Positions 24,386 to 34,012 of a stretch of DNA of 64,000 bases are shown in pieces. The notes under the pieces were generated by a model. It was not told where the DNA came from. It did not search any database and saw nothing but the letters and a program-made list of their open reading frames with translations. Each line of letters begins with the position of its first letter. The first letter of the stretch is position 1. Both the position numbers and the translations under genes were made by a program. Origin of the DNA: Phycisphaerales bacterium (GTDB lineage Bacteria > Planctomycetota > Phycisphaerae > Phycisphaerales > UBA1924); assembly GCA_020849615.1 (NCBI GenBank), contig JADLFW010000012.1, positions 1-64,000 of the forward strand. The letters are read 5' to 3'.

Positions 24386-24865
24386 ATGAGCGGGAAGCCG
24401 GCCCGGCATCATCGCATCCGGGAGCTGATCTCGGGAGGACGGATCGACAGCCAGGATCGGCTGCAGTCGGCGCTGCGGCACGACGGCATCGAGGTGACGC
24501 AGGCGACGCTGTCGCGGGATCTGCGCGAGCTGGGTGTGCTGAAGGGGTCGCAGGGGTACGTGATGGCGCCGGCCGCGGAGCTTGGCCCGGCGCGACCCGC
24601 GGGGACGGTGGAGCGGGCGGGCCATGGCGGGCTGCGGCGGGCGCTTGATGCATTCGCGGTGTCGATCCGGCACGGCGGGACGCTGGTCATCATCCGCACC
24701 GGGCCGGGGCAGGCAGCGCCGATGGCGCTGGAGCTCGACCGGTCCGGGCTCGACGGTGTGCTGGGGACGGTCGCGGGGGATGACACCGTGTTCATCGCGA
24801 TGGGCACGATCGCGGAGGCTGGTAAGCTTGCCCGCGAGCTGACGAAGCGACCTTCACGGCCTTGA
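24386..24865 (+). CDS. argR: Arginine repressor ArgR
   Basis: 159 residues, normal for ArgR. The N-terminal winged-helix domain (about residues 5-75) contains RHHRIRELISGGRIDSQDRL and the recognition helix VTQATLSRDLRELGVLKG. The C-terminal oligomerisation and arginine-binding domain has VIIRTGPGQAAPMALELD and VLGTVAGDDTVFIAM, with the GDDT motif that contacts arginine. It controls the adjacent biosynthetic genes and probably itself. ATG 24386 fits the usual N-terminus and the predicted transcription start; the upstream in-frame ATG at 24362 lies inside the promoter. No Shine-Dalgarno sequence is present. Confidence 0.93.
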   Translation: MSGKPARHHRIRELISGGRIDSQDRLQSALRHDGIEVTQATLSRDLRELGVLKGSQGYVMAPAAELGPARPAGTVERAGHGGLRRALDAFAVSIRHGGTLVIIRTGPGQAAPMALELDRSGLDGVLGTVAGDDTVFIAMGTIAEAGKLARELTKRPSRP

Positions 24866-24934
24866 GCCGGGCGAGCGGATGACGGGATTCCGGTAGGCGC
24901 GGCGGGTGTCGAGCTCGCGGGAGGAGAGTCGGCG

Positions 24935-25987
24935 TTGTCGAAAGCGAGAGTCGTCATCATCGGGGCGGGCGGGTACAGCGGCGCGGAGCTCGCGTGGTGG
25001 CTGCTGGCCCATCCTTCCGCGGAGGTTGTCGGGTTGTTCGCGTCGGCCCGGCGCGAGAAGGGCGACCAGGCGGGCCGGCTGAGTGATCTGTTCCCGCGGT
25101 TCCGAGGACTGAGCGACCTGGAGGTGCTGCCCGTGGACCTGGGACAGGTCGCGGCGCTGCGGCCCGATGCGGTGTTCCTGGCGACGCCGCACGAGGCGAG
25201 CCTCGAGCTGGCGTCGGGGCTGCTGAAGCTGGGCGCGAGCGTGTTTGACCTCTCGGCGGCGTTTCGTCTGAAGGATGCGGCGCAGTACCCCCCCTACTAC
25301 GGCTTCGAGCACTCCGAGCCGAGGCTGCTGGCGAACGCTGTGTACGGGCTGCCGGAGCATTTCCGGCGCGAGATCGCGGGCGCTTCGCTGATCGCGGTCC
25401 CGGGGTGCTATCCGACATCGGCGATCCTTCCGCTGCGGCCCATCATCGCGGCGGGCGGCCTGAGGCCCGGCACACGGCCGATCGTGGACTCCACCAGCGG
25501 CGTGAGCGGGGCCGGGCGCTCGGCGACGCAGAAGACGCTCTTCTGCGAGGTGAGCCTGCAGCCCTATAACGTGCTGAAGCACCGGCACACGCCGGAGATC
25601 GCGGCGTACGCTGGCGCGGGGGTGGTCTTTACGCCGCACCTGGGCGCGTTCGACCGCGGCATCCTGTCGACGATCCACGTGGAGCTGGCGGATGGGTGGA
25701 CGGGCGAGCGCGTGGCCCGCGCCCTGAAGGAGGCGTACGCCGGCGAGCCGTTCGTGCGTCTGCTGCCGGGCGGGCAGTGGCCGGCGGTCCGGGATGTGGT
25801 GAATACCAACTTCTGCGACATCGGCTGGGCGGTGGATGAGGTCCACCGGCACCTGATCATGGCCAGCGCGCTGGACAACCTTGTGAAGGGGGCCGCCGGG
25901 CAGGCGATCCAGTGCATGAACATCCGGCTGGGGCTGGGTGAGATGACGGGCCTGCTGCCGCAGCCGGGAAAGGCGGGGCGGGCATGA
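24935..25987 (+). CDS. argC: N-acetyl-gamma-glutamyl-phosphate reductase
   Basis: 350 residues. The NADP-binding motif GAGGYSGAELAWWL is near the N-terminus; the active-site Cys is in VPGCYPTSAILPL, and the substrate-binding His is in the FTPHLGAFDRGIL and RHTPEI region. It catalyses the third step of arginine biosynthesis, reducing acetylglutamyl phosphate to the semialdehyde. TTG 24935 is the likely start, preceded by GGGAGGAG. Its stop codon overlaps the argB start (ATGA), implying translational coupling. Confidence 0.95.
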   Translation: MSKARVVIIGAGGYSGAELAWWLLAHPSAEVVGLFASARREKGDQAGRLSDLFPRFRGLSDLEVLPVDLGQVAALRPDAVFLATPHEASLELASGLLKLGASVFDLSAAFRLKDAAQYPPYYGFEHSEPRLLANAVYGLPEHFRREIAGASLIAVPGCYPTSAILPLRPIIAAGGLRPGTRPIVDSTSGVSGAGRSATQKTLFCEVSLQPYNVLKHRHTPEIAAYAGAGVVFTPHLGAFDRGILSTIHVELADGWTGERVARALKEAYAGEPFVRLLPGGQWPAVRDVVNTNFCDIGWAVDEVHRHLIMASALDNLVKGAAGQAIQCMNIRLGLGEMTGLLPQPGKAGRA

Positions 25988-26814
25988 GCACCGCGGCAGG
26001 CGGGCCCGGCCCGCTCATCATCAAGATCGGCGGCAGCACGCTCGAGGATCGGGCGGCTACGGCGGCGCTCTGGCCCGCGCTGGTCTCGCTGCACCGCGGC
26101 CGGCCCGGCGGCGTGGTGCTGGTGCACGGGGGCGGAAGGGCGGTTGACCGGCAGCTGGATCGCCTGGGGTTCCCGACCGAGCGGCGCGAGGGGTTGCGGA
26201 TCACACCCGAGGACCAGATCGACCAGGTCGTGGGTGTGCTGGCGGGGAGCGTGAACAAGTCGCTGGTCGGGGCGATCAACGCGGCCAGGGGCCGGGCCGT
26301 GGGGCTGTGCCTGGGAGATGGAGCGCTGGCCCGGTGCGTGAAGCGCACGGGCCTGTCGTTTGACCCGGGGCGCGTCGGCGAGGTGGCGGGCGGCGATGGC
26401 GCGCTGTTGTCGACGCTCCTGGCGGGCGGCTTTCTGCCGGTCATCAGCTCGATCGGGCTGGATGAGGCGGGGCGGCCGCTGAATGTGAACGCCGATGACG
26501 CCGCGGCGGGACTGGTCGACATCATCGGGGCATCGGGGCTCGTGCTGCTCACCGATGTGCCGGGCGTGATGAACGGGGCGGGCGCGGTGCTGCACGAGCT
26601 TTCGATCGGGCAGTGCGACAGCATGATCTCCTCGGGCGAGATCAGCGGCGGGATGATCCCCAAGGTGCGGGCGGCGATGCGGATCGCCAGCGCGGGCGTC
26701 GAGGTTGTGATCCTCTCGGGCGAGCCGGGCCAGCTGCTCGCGTGGATCCGCGGAGAGCCCGCGGGCACTCGTTTCACCCCCGCGGCCCGACGGGCGGCGA
26801 CGGCTGGCCGCTGA
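25984..26814 (+). CDS. argB: Acetylglutamate kinase
   Basis: 276 residues of the amino-acid kinase fold: LIIKIGGSTLED at the N-terminus (ATP-site Lys), VLVHGGGRAVDRQL (substrate glycines), NVNADDAAAGLV and LLTDVPGVMN in the second half, then SSGEISGGMIPKVRAA. It phosphorylates N-acetylglutamate, the second step of the pathway and often the feedback-controlled one; it lacks the N-terminal extension typical of arginine-inhibited hexameric forms. Overlap with argC by four bases shows an argCB operon. Confidence 0.94.
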   Translation: MSTAAGGPGPLIIKIGGSTLEDRAATAALWPALVSLHRGRPGGVVLVHGGGRAVDRQLDRLGFPTERREGLRITPEDQIDQVVGVLAGSVNKSLVGAINAARGRAVGLCLGDGALARCVKRTGLSFDPGRVGEVAGGDGALLSTLLAGGFLPVISSIGLDEAGRPLNVNADDAAAGLVDIIGASGLVLLTDVPGVMNGAGAVLHELSIGQCDSMISSGEISGGMIPKVRAAMRIASAGVEVVILSGEPGQLLAWIRGEPAGTRFTPAARRAATAGR

Positions 26815-26856
26815 TCGGGCGGGCCTTATTCTTCCTTTTCGGAACTCCAGCACACG

Positions 26857-27828
26857 ATGAGCGATACCCATTCCAACCCGCCTGCATCGCCACGGCCCGC
26901 CCCGCTCGAGGGGACGGACCTGCTGTCGCTGACCGATCTTGATGCGGCGCAGATCCTCGAGCTCTTCCGAACGGCGCGGGCCTTCAAGGACAACCCGGGG
27001 GCGTACCGGCGGGCTCTGGATGGCAAGCACATCGTGATGCTGTTCGAGAAGCCATCGCTGCGGACGCGGATCACGTTCGATGTGGGGATCGCGAAGCTCG
27101 GCGGGCACGCGGTGTACATGGACCACGCGGGGCAGCGGCTTGGGGAGCGCGAGGCGATCAAGGACTACGCGCGGAACCTGGAGCGGTGGGTGGATGCGGT
27201 GGTGGCGCGGGTGTTCAGCCAGGATGCGCTGGAGGAGCTGGCGGCGTACGCGGGGATTCCGGTGATCAATGCGCTGTCGGACCGGTTCCATCCGTGCCAG
27301 GCGCTGGCCGACTTCTTCACGCTGCAGTCGCGGTTCGGGCGGCTGGCCGGGCTGAGGCTGGCGTTCATCGGGGATGGCAACAACGTGTGCCATTCGCTGA
27401 TGCACGGCGCGGCGATCCTGGGTGTGCACATGGTGGTGGTGACGCCGCACGAGGAAGGCCCGGCGCGGGATGTCGTGGAGCGGTGCGAGCGGCTGGGGTC
27501 GGCGTCGGGAGCGACGCTTCGGATCTCGCACGATCCGGGCGCGGTGGCAGGGTGCGATGCGGTGTACACGGACGCGTGGGTAAGCATGGGGCAGGAGGCC
27601 GCGCACGACACCGCGGAGGTCTTCGGGCGCTACCAGGTGAACCGCGAGCTGCTGGCCCGGGCCGGGCCCGGCGCGTGCGTGATGCACTGCCTGCCCGCGC
27701 ACCGCGGGGAGGAGGCGACGGATGAGGTGCTGGATGGCCCGACATCGCTGATCTACGAGCAGGCGGAGAACCGGATGCACGCGCAGAACGCGCTGCTGCT
27801 GCACCTGCTGGGCGCAGCGCGGGTGTAG
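26857..27828 (+). CDS. argF: Ornithine carbamoyltransferase
   Basis: 323 residues. Carbamoyl-phosphate binding is shown by SLRTRITFDV (usually STRTR; Leu replaces Thr here) and FHPCQALADFFTLQ. The ornithine-binding region has DAVYTDAWVSMGQE, and HCLPAHRGEEATDEV contains the catalytic Cys. It converts ornithine and carbamoyl phosphate to citrulline. It starts 42 bases after argB, close enough for co-transcription. argD and argJ, expected in a complete cluster, are not in the window. Confidence 0.94.
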   Translation: MSDTHSNPPASPRPAPLEGTDLLSLTDLDAAQILELFRTARAFKDNPGAYRRALDGKHIVMLFEKPSLRTRITFDVGIAKLGGHAVYMDHAGQRLGEREAIKDYARNLERWVDAVVARVFSQDALEELAAYAGIPVINALSDRFHPCQALADFFTLQSRFGRLAGLRLAFIGDGNNVCHSLMHGAAILGVHMVVVTPHEEGPARDVVERCERLGSASGATLRISHDPGAVAGCDAVYTDAWVSMGQEAAHDTAEVFGRYQVNRELLARAGPGACVMHCLPAHRGEEATDEVLDGPTSLIYEQAENRMHAQNALLLHLLGAARV

Positions 27829-27858
27829 GCGGTCACGGCAAGAAGCACGGAGGGCGGG

Positions 27859-27879
27859 GCGCCGGCCGGAGGCCGGTGC
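27859..27879. repeat. Palindrome in the argF-argG gap
   Basis: GCGCCGGCC, loop GGA, GGCCGGTGC: a 9-bp stem with one G-T pair. The GGA loop is like that of the palindrome inside prpB. No T-run follows. Confidence 0.5.
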
Positions 27880-27927
27880 GACCGAGACAACGGGCGTACG
27901 CTCTCGGGTTCAAGCATGAAGCAAACG

Positions 27928-27950
27928 GGCGCAGACGCGAGGTCTGCGCC
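27928..27950. repeat. Palindrome in the argG leader
   Basis: GGCGCAGAC, loop GCGAG, GTCTGCGCC: a perfect 9-bp stem ending 16 bases before the argG start. It could lower access to the start site or simply be another dispersed unit. Confidence 0.6.
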
Positions 27951-27966
27951 ACCCTGGAAGACAGCG

Positions 27967-29169
27967 ATGAAGAAAGTGGCACTGGCGTACTCGGGCGGGC
28001 TGGACACCTCGGCGATCATCCCGTGGCTGCGGGAGAATATGGACTGCGAGGTCTACGCGGTCGTGGGCGATGTGGGCCAGGGGGCGGATGAGCTGGCGGG
28101 CGTCGAGAAGAAGGCCATCAACAGCGGGGCCAAGGAATGCGTGGTCGTCGATCTCAAGAAGGAGTTCGTCGATGACTACGTGATGCCGACGGTGATGGCG
28201 GGCTCGGTGTACGAGGGACGGTACCTGCTGGGGACCGCGATGGCGCGGCCGATCCTGGCCAAGGCGCAGGTGGAAGCGGGACGGAAGTTCGGCTGCACGG
28301 CGATGGCGCACGGGTGCACGGGCAAGGGCAACGACCAGGTGCGGTTCGAGTCGGCGTACGCGGCGCTGGCGCCGGAGATGGAGATCATCGCGCCGTGGCG
28401 GCACTGGAACCTGCGGAGCCGCGAGGACCTGCTGAACTACCTGAAGGAGAAGAACGTGCCGACGACGGCGTCGGCGACGAAGATCTACTCGCGGGACCGC
28501 AACCTGTGGCACATCAGCCACGAGGGCGGGGCGATCGAGGATCCGTGGAACCCGCCGCCGGAGGATTGCTACATGCTGACGGCGCCGCCGGAGAAGGCGC
28601 CGGACAAGCCGGAGGATGTGTCGGTTTCCTTCGAGAAGGGCCGGCCCGTCGCGCTGAACGGCGCGAAGATGGAGGCCTGGAAGCTGATCGAGAAGCTCAA
28701 CGGCATCGGCGGCCCGCACGGCGTGGGGCGGGTGGACCTCGTCGAGAACCGCCTGGTGGGGATGAAGAGCCGGGGCATCTACGAGACGCCCGGCGGGACG
28801 ATCCTGGTGGAGGCGCTGCGGGGGCTCGAGGAGATGGTGCTGGACCGCGAGACGCGGCACTTCAAGGAGCACCTCGCGCTGTGGTTCGCGGAGGTTGTGT
28901 ACAACGGCCGCTGGTTCACCCCCTACCGCGAGACGCTGTGGGCGGCGATCGAGAAGACCTGCGAGAAGCTGACCGGCGAGATCGTGGTGCGGTGCTACAA
29001 GGGGCACGCGACGACGATCCGGCGGAAGAGCCCGTTCGAGCTGTACAGCGAGAAGTTCGCGACGTTCGGCAAGGAGGATGTGTACAACCAGAAGCACGCC
29101 GAGGGCTTCATCCGCCTGCTGAGCCTGCCCGAGCGGATCGCGGCGATGAAGCGCGGGGGTTTGAAGTGA
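27967..29169 (+). CDS. argG: Argininosuccinate synthase
   Basis: 400 residues. The ATP-pyrophosphatase motif is [15 protein letters not shown] at the N-terminus; other conserved blocks are [32 protein letters not shown] and [14 protein letters not shown]. It joins citrulline and aspartate. ATG 27967 gives the normal N-terminus ([11 protein letters not shown]). An in-frame ATG at 27916 would add 17 residues translated through a palindrome and is less likely. The stop codon overlaps the argH start. Confidence 0.95.
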   Translation: MKKVALAYSGGLDTSAIIPWLRENMDCEVYAVVGDVGQGADELAGVEKKAINSGAKECVVVDLKKEFVDDYVMPTVMAGSVYEGRYLLGTAMARPILAKAQVEAGRKFGCTAMAHGCTGKGNDQVRFESAYAALAPEMEIIAPWRHWNLRSREDLLNYLKEKNVPTTASATKIYSRDRNLWHISHEGGAIEDPWNPPPEDCYMLTAPPEKAPDKPEDVSVSFEKGRPVALNGAKMEAWKLIEKLNGIGGPHGVGRVDLVENRLVGMKSRGIYETPGGTILVEALRGLEEMVLDRETRHFKEHLALWFAEVVYNGRWFTPYRETLWAAIEKTCEKLTGEIVVRCYKGHATTIRRKSPFELYSEKFATFGKEDVYNQKHAEGFIRLLSLPERIAAMKRGGLK

Positions 29170-30584
29170 CTTCAGGAGGAGGTCAGGGGGGGCATGGCCC
29201 GGGCGCGGCGCTGTGGGGCGGGCGGTTCGAGGGTGAGGCCGATCCGCTGTTCCGCGAGTTCAACGATTCGCTGCGGTTTGACTACCGGCTGGCGAGGCAC
29301 GACATCGAGGGCTCGATCGCCTGGGCCCGGGCCTTGGGCCGGGCCGGCGTGTTGACCGACGGCGAGGTCGAGTCGCTGACGACCTCGCTGGGGGAGCTGC
29401 GCGAGCGGGTGAAGGAGAACCCGCGGCTGCCGCTGGAGAGTCGCGAGGAGGACATCCACTCGTGGATCGAGCGCGAGCTGATCAAGAAGCTGGGCCCGCT
29501 GGGCAAGAAGCTGCACACTGGGCGGAGCCGCAACGACCAGGTAGCGACGGATCTGCACCTGTACATGGATGAGGCGTGCGGGGAGCGCACGCTGGAGATG
29601 GCGGGGCTAGCCCGGGCGCTGGTGGACCTTGCGGAGCGCGAGGTCGAGACGGTGATGCCGGGGTACACGCACCTGCAGCGGGCTCAGCCGATCCTGTTTG
29701 CGCACTGGGCGCTGGCGTACGCGAACATGCTGTCGCGTGACCGGGCCCGGCTGGATGACCTGCGGCGGCGGCTGTCGGATGAGAAGGGCTGCCCGCTGGG
29801 TTCGGCGGCGCTGGCGGGGACGACCTACCCGATCGACCGGCACGCGCTGGCGGATGACCTGCGCTGCCGCGCGCCCAGCCCCAACAGCCTGGATGCGGTC
29901 GGGAGCCGCGACTGCGTCGCGGAGCTGCTGAGCGCCGCGGCGATCTGCGCGGTGAATCTCTCCCGGATGGCCGAGGATCTGATCCTGTACACGACGCAGG
30001 AGTTTGCGCTGGTCGAGATGGATGACTCGGTGACCAGCGGCTCGAGCCTGATGCCGCAGAAGAAGAACCCCGACGCGATGGAGCTGATCCGCGGCAAGGC
30101 CGGGCGGATCGTCGGCGCCCTGACGGGCCTGCTCGTGACCAGCAAGGGCCTGCCGCTGGCGTACAACAAGGACCTGCAGGAGGACAAGGAGGGGTTGTTC
30201 GACGCGATGGACAATCTCTCGATGTGCCTGCGGATGGCGACGCGGGTGATCGCCGGGGTGAAGGTGAACCGCGAGGCCTGCCGCGAGGCGGCGCTGGGCG
30301 GGTATTCCAACGCGACCGAGCTGGCGGACTATCTCGTGGGCAAGGGGATCCCGTTCCGTGATGCCCACGAGCTGACGGGCCGGATCGTGAGGCGGGCGAT
30401 CGAGCTGAAGGCCCGGCTGGAGGCGCTGCCCCTGGATGAGCTGAAGAAGTTCAGCGACGTGATCGGCCCGGATGTGGTCGGGGCGCTGACGCTGGAGGCG
30501 GGCCTGGCCCGGCGCGAGGTCTTCGGCGGCACCGGGCCCGGCGCGGTGCGGGATGCGATCGCCACGGCCCGTCAGCGCCTGTAG
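29166..30584 (+). CDS. argH: Argininosuccinate lyase
   Basis: 472 residues. The fumarase/aspartase superfamily signature [12 protein letters not shown] is present around residue 290, with [17 protein letters not shown] and [15 protein letters not shown] earlier. It splits argininosuccinate into arginine and fumarate. The GTG start overlaps the argG stop (GTGA), so argGH are translationally coupled; its first residues ([12 protein letters not shown]) are a short flexible tail before LWGGRFEG. Confidence 0.95.
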   Translation: MTSGGGQGGHGPGAALWGGRFEGEADPLFREFNDSLRFDYRLARHDIEGSIAWARALGRAGVLTDGEVESLTTSLGELRERVKENPRLPLESREEDIHSWIERELIKKLGPLGKKLHTGRSRNDQVATDLHLYMDEACGERTLEMAGLARALVDLAEREVETVMPGYTHLQRAQPILFAHWALAYANMLSRDRARLDDLRRRLSDEKGCPLGSAALAGTTYPIDRHALADDLRCRAPSPNSLDAVGSRDCVAELLSAAAICAVNLSRMAEDLILYTTQEFALVEMDDSVTSGSSLMPQKKNPDAMELIRGKAGRIVGALTGLLVTSKGLPLAYNKDLQEDKEGLFDAMDNLSMCLRMATRVIAGVKVNREACREAALGGYSNATELADYLVGKGIPFRDAHELTGRIVRRAIELKARLEALPLDELKKFSDVIGPDVVGALTLEAGLARREVFGGTGPGAVRDAIATARQRL

Positions 30585-30648
30585 GAAGGCAGAGGGCGGT
30601 CGGCATCCCTGAACGGGCCGGTTGCCTGTGTGCCGTTGTGCTATACCC

Positions 30649-30685
30649 AAAAAAGCACCCGCCCGCCGGTGAGGGCGGGCGGGTG
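30649..30685 (-). terminator. Rho-independent terminator (leftward)
   Basis: A perfect 12-bp stem of CACCCGCCCGCC and GGCGGGCGGGTG with a 6-base loop. On the minus strand a TTTTTT run follows one base after the stem. It ends the gene at 30731-31357; the convergent argH may benefit from the hairpin too. Confidence 0.88.
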
Positions 30686-30705
30686 AGTGTGGCAGTGTTG
30701 TAGCC

Positions 30706-30724
30706 GCACGCCGTGAAGGCGTGC
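30706..30724. repeat. Palindrome downstream of the secreted unknown gene
   Basis: GCACGCC, loop GTGAA, GGCGTGC: a perfect 7-bp stem just after the stop codon of the leftward gene. It may assist termination or be another dispersed palindrome. Confidence 0.45.
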
Positions 30725-30730
30725 CACCGG

Positions 30731-31357
30731 TCACTTGAGGGTGCTGGTGTGCTCGAAGTTCTCGGCCAGCTCGACCTCATCGGGGGCGAACTGGTTGACG
30801 AGCTTGGCGGCCAGGCCCAGCAGCGCGTACTTGCTGGAGAGCTTGGCGGCCTCGCCGCCGGCGAGGCGGGCGTGGCTCACCTTGTCGGCCGACAGGGGCT
30901 GGACGCCGGTCTTGGCGGCCAGGTCGGCTTCCTGGGCGACGATCGCGGTCGTCACATCGCCCGGGAGGACGTTGGGCTGACCGAACCAGGCCTTGGAGAG
31001 GTCCTGGCGGACGAGCTTGCCGTCGGCCCCGATGGTGTCGGGAACGATGGCGATGACCCGGCCCGAGGTGTACCCGACGTTGAGGCGCTCGACGGAAGTC
31101 GTGCCGACGTAGAGCACGGGCTCGTAGGACTGGCGGGGATAGACCAGGTCAGGGTTGACCTGGAAGACGACCAGCTGGCCGCTGGTGACCATCGGACGCT
31201 CCTTCGACCAGTCGAACTGGTAGCCCTCGGCCAGGGTGAAGGGCTGGGCGAAGAGGATGTCCTGCACGGCGACCGGGGTCTGGGGGACCGTCGGGGGCGC
31301 CGCGGTGACGGTGGCGGCGCTGACGATCGCGGCCGCGGTGAGAGTCCAGAACTTCAT
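30731..31357 (-). CDS. Secreted protein of unknown function
   Basis: 208 residues. The signal peptide MKFWTLTAAAIVSAATVTAA is clear. The mature part contains DWSKERPMVTSGQLVVFQVNPDLVYPRQSYEPVLYVG, suggesting a beta-rich domain, followed by a helical Ala-rich C-terminal half (AKLSSKYALLGLAAKLVNQ). No Cys and no known motif were found. AAGGA precedes the ATG. It is immediately downstream of the two dockerin-tagged hydrolases on the same strand, 65 bases after the second, so it may be co-transcribed with it. Confidence 0.75.
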   Translation of the reverse strand: MKFWTLTAAAIVSAATVTAAPPTVPQTPVAVQDILFAQPFTLAEGYQFDWSKERPMVTSGQLVVFQVNPDLVYPRQSYEPVLYVGTTSVERLNVGYTSGRVIAIVPDTIGADGKLVRQDLSKAWFGQPNVLPGDVTTAIVAQEADLAAKTGVQPLSADKVSHARLAGGEAAKLSSKYALLGLAAKLVNQFAPDEVELAENFEHTSTLK

Positions 31358-31422
31358 ATCGATGAATCCTTTGAAATGGGTTTGTGCATCAGAACGTGAA
31401 CGAAACCGCTCAGGTACGCCGC

Positions 31423-33633
31423 TCAGTTGGAGAACTCGATGTCGTCCAGGGCGAGAGCGCCCTGGTTGGTCCCGTGGCTGGAACCGAACAGGAAGCGGAC
31501 CTTGCGGACGTCCGTGAGATCCAGCGTGCGGCCGTTGGCGCAGAAGTCAGACAGCCGGATGCGGATGGTCTCGAACTCGTTCTGCCAGCCGGTGCCGGTG
31601 CCCTCGCCCGTGCGCTGGTAGACCTCTTCGATGCCGCCGCCGTAGGCGTCGATGCGGATGCGGCTGGTGTTGCCCGCGCCGTCCTGGAGCTCGACCTCGA
31701 AGACCTGATCCATGATCAGCGCGGTGGTGAGCGGGTTGCGGGTGCGCTGGCAGGAGCGGAAGGACAGGTAGGACCACGGGGTGGTGTCCTGACCACCCGC
31801 GGCCACGTCGAAGGTCAGGTCGCGGCTGGCGACCGTGCTGTCGTACTCGAACACGGTGCCGTCGGTGGTGTCGCTGCTGCGGCCGCGGGTCATGCCGTTC
31901 ATGGCCTCGCCGGCGACGTAGGTGAAGGCGGTGTTGATGTCGTTGAAGCGCGGGCCCTCAACGCGGCCGACGACCGTGCCGGCGACCGGGGCGCCGGAGC
32001 TGCTGACGGCCAGGTTGTCCGCATCCTGGAAGTCGTCGATCACGAACTTCTTGCCGGCGCCGAACTCCTTGAACTCGGAGTCGACGACCGCCGTCGCGAG
32101 CGAGCCGATCGGGCGGAAGCGCTCGTACTGCCGCCACAGCACCTCGCCGGAGGGCACGTTGCCGCCCACGAGGTACTTCATGCCGGCCAGCGTGTAGGCC
32201 TTCTGGATCGCCTGGGCGGCGGGACGGCCGATGAGGGCCGGCCCGGTCGCGTCGGCGAAGCCGCAGCAGTTGAACTCGTTGTGGCCCACGCCCTGGAGGT
32301 AGGTCACCATGCGGCGCTGCTCGGCGCGCTCGGAGATGTTGAAGGAGTCGGCGATGTCCGAAGAGGCGCAGCCGCACACGTCGCCGTCGGCGGCGCCGTA
32401 GATGAGGTGGAAGGCCGCGGTGTGGGGGTTGCCCTCGGTGGTGCCGAGGAAGTCGGTCGGGGCGATGCTCATCGAGTAGGCGTAGTTGGCGAAGCTGATC
32501 ACGCGCGGGAAGCCGCCCGTGGGGTTGTACGTGCCGTCGAAGAGATCGTCGAGCAGGGCGGCGACGCCGTCACCGCCGCGCGAGTGGCCGATCGTGTAGA
32601 GGCGGTTGATGTCGATGTGGCCGTTCAGGATGCCGGCGGCCAGGGAGCCCTGGAGGGCGACCAGCGTGTTCATGTGGTCGAGCTGGGTGATCTTGCAGGA
32701 CGCGATGCCCGGGCCCGTGTTGTTCTCGTGCGACACGACGATCATGCCGTACGAGGCCAGGTGCTGCCCGAGGAAGTCGTACCAGGTGTAGTTGTGGCCG
32801 TTGCCGTGCGAGATCAGCACGAGCGGGATCTGGCCGCGCGAAGCGATGTTGGTCGGGTAGTACCAGCGCTCATCCTCCCAGCCGGCCGTGGTGCGGCCCG
32901 CGGGGATGCTGACGGTGTTGATCTGCGTCACGGCGGTGGCCGCGTTGGCCGTCGTCATGTCGCGGACCTTGTAGAAGCCGGCGGCGGCCGTGACGCCATC
33001 GATCTTGTCGCAGCCGTCGTAGACGCCGTTGTTGTTCTCGTCGATGACGAGGTCGTAGCCGATGCCCAGGTCCTCACCCGCATCGAAGGGCAGGGTCGAG
33101 GAGCCGGTCAGCGAGAAGGTGTTGGCCGCGACCGAGCCGCCGGGCCAGTTCACCGACTGGGCCGCGCCGCGGACGTCGGTGAGGGCATCACCCAGCGCCC
33201 AGGTGCGGTTGGTCGTGATGTACACGTTGGTGGTCTTGCCGGTCAGGTCGGGGCACTTGAACGGATCGACGGTGACCGACACCAGCGAGCCGTTCAGGTA
33301 GGCCTGCACGAACTCGGCGTTGGGGTACGAGGCCAGCGGGTTGCTGGCCAGCTCGAGCGCGAGCGGGCTGCAGGCCGGGAGGCAGCCCGCCTCGTACAGG
33401 TTCAGGAACTCGAGGTAATCGGTGAAGTCGACCATGCCGTCGCCGGTGTAATCGACCCGGAGATCCTGCGCATCGTACAGCGTCAGGAACTCCAGATAGT
33501 CCGAGAAGTCGACGAGGCCGTCGCCGTTGAGGTCGGCCGGGCTGCAGGGGTCGGCCCAGGCCTGACCCGCGCACGCCATCAGGCCGCTGACTGCCGCGAC
33601 CCCCATCCAGCTGCTGATTCTCTTGTTCCGCAT
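31423..33633 (-). CDS. Secreted alpha/beta hydrolase with two dockerin/EF-hand-like loops, copy 1
   Basis: 736 residues. A signal peptide is followed by two calcium-loop repeats (DLNGDGLVDFSDYLEFL and DYTGDGMVDFTDYLEFLNLY, about residues 33-78), a ~190-residue N-domain, then the hydrolase: LVLISHGNGHNYTWYDFLG (oxyanion region), the nucleophile elbow IGHSRGGDGVAALLDD and a likely catalytic His in YLQGVGHNEFNCCGF. The last ~200 residues form a beta-rich domain (FVIDDFQDADNLAV, EFETIRIRLSDF, LALDDIEFSN). The fold recalls chlorophyllase/cutinase-like esterases, but the substrate is unknown. AGAGGAA supports the start. It is a paralogue of the gene at 34013-36208. Confidence 0.82.
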   Translation of the reverse strand: MRNKRISSWMGVAAVSGLMACAGQAWADPCSPADLNGDGLVDFSDYLEFLTLYDAQDLRVDYTGDGMVDFTDYLEFLNLYEAGCLPACSPLALELASNPLASYPNAEFVQAYLNGSLVSVTVDPFKCPDLTGKTTNVYITTNRTWALGDALTDVRGAAQSVNWPGGSVAANTFSLTGSSTLPFDAGEDLGIGYDLVIDENNNGVYDGCDKIDGVTAAAGFYKVRDMTTANAATAVTQINTVSIPAGRTTAGWEDERWYYPTNIASRGQIPLVLISHGNGHNYTWYDFLGQHLASYGMIVVSHENNTGPGIASCKITQLDHMNTLVALQGSLAAGILNGHIDINRLYTIGHSRGGDGVAALLDDLFDGTYNPTGGFPRVISFANYAYSMSIAPTDFLGTTEGNPHTAAFHLIYGAADGDVCGCASSDIADSFNISERAEQRRMVTYLQGVGHNEFNCCGFADATGPALIGRPAAQAIQKAYTLAGMKYLVGGNVPSGEVLWRQYERFRPIGSLATAVVDSEFKEFGAGKKFVIDDFQDADNLAVSSSGAPVAGTVVGRVEGPRFNDINTAFTYVAGEAMNGMTRGRSSDTTDGTVFEYDSTVASRDLTFDVAAGGQDTTPWSYLSFRSCQRTRNPLTTALIMDQVFEVELQDGAGNTSRIRIDAYGGGIEEVYQRTGEGTGTGWQNEFETIRIRLSDFCANGRTLDLTDVRKVRFLFGSSHGTNQGALALDDIEFSN

Positions 33634-34012
33634 ATGTGTTCCTCTTGCAAAATCACCCGAACGAGTTAGGGAGGATCCGATCCGTGCCAGATTACCGGCG
33701 TGGTGCCCGGTAACCAAGCCCAAATGACGCCAAGGTTCTTCGGTCGCCGACCGACACTGCTCTGGCCACAAATCCCTCTTGAACAGGCACTTCAAACCAC
33801 CCGCGGACGGCGCCGTGGGCGCGGGCCACGCGCGGACACGGCACCATCGGCCCTCGGGTCCCCTCGTGAATCGGCTCGGGGCTTCGCCTCGTTCCCCCGA
33901 GTCGCTCGATTCACGCCGCCCGGACGTCGGCTGGGGTGTTTAGCCGGGCATGTTCCTCGCCGGCCGGGCCGCCGGGCCTCGATCAGGCCCGAGAAGCAGC
34001 CCCGGCGGGCGA
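33634..34012. other. 379-bp gap between the hydrolase paralogues
   Basis: No convincing gene. It holds a loose inverted repeat (GTGAATCG 33866-33873 with CGATTCAC 33907-33914, with further CGGGG/CCCCG pairing inside) and a GGGCC/GGCCC hairpin just after the upstream stop codon without a T-run. A leftward promoter for copy 1 would be expected here, but none stands out. Confidence 0.4.
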
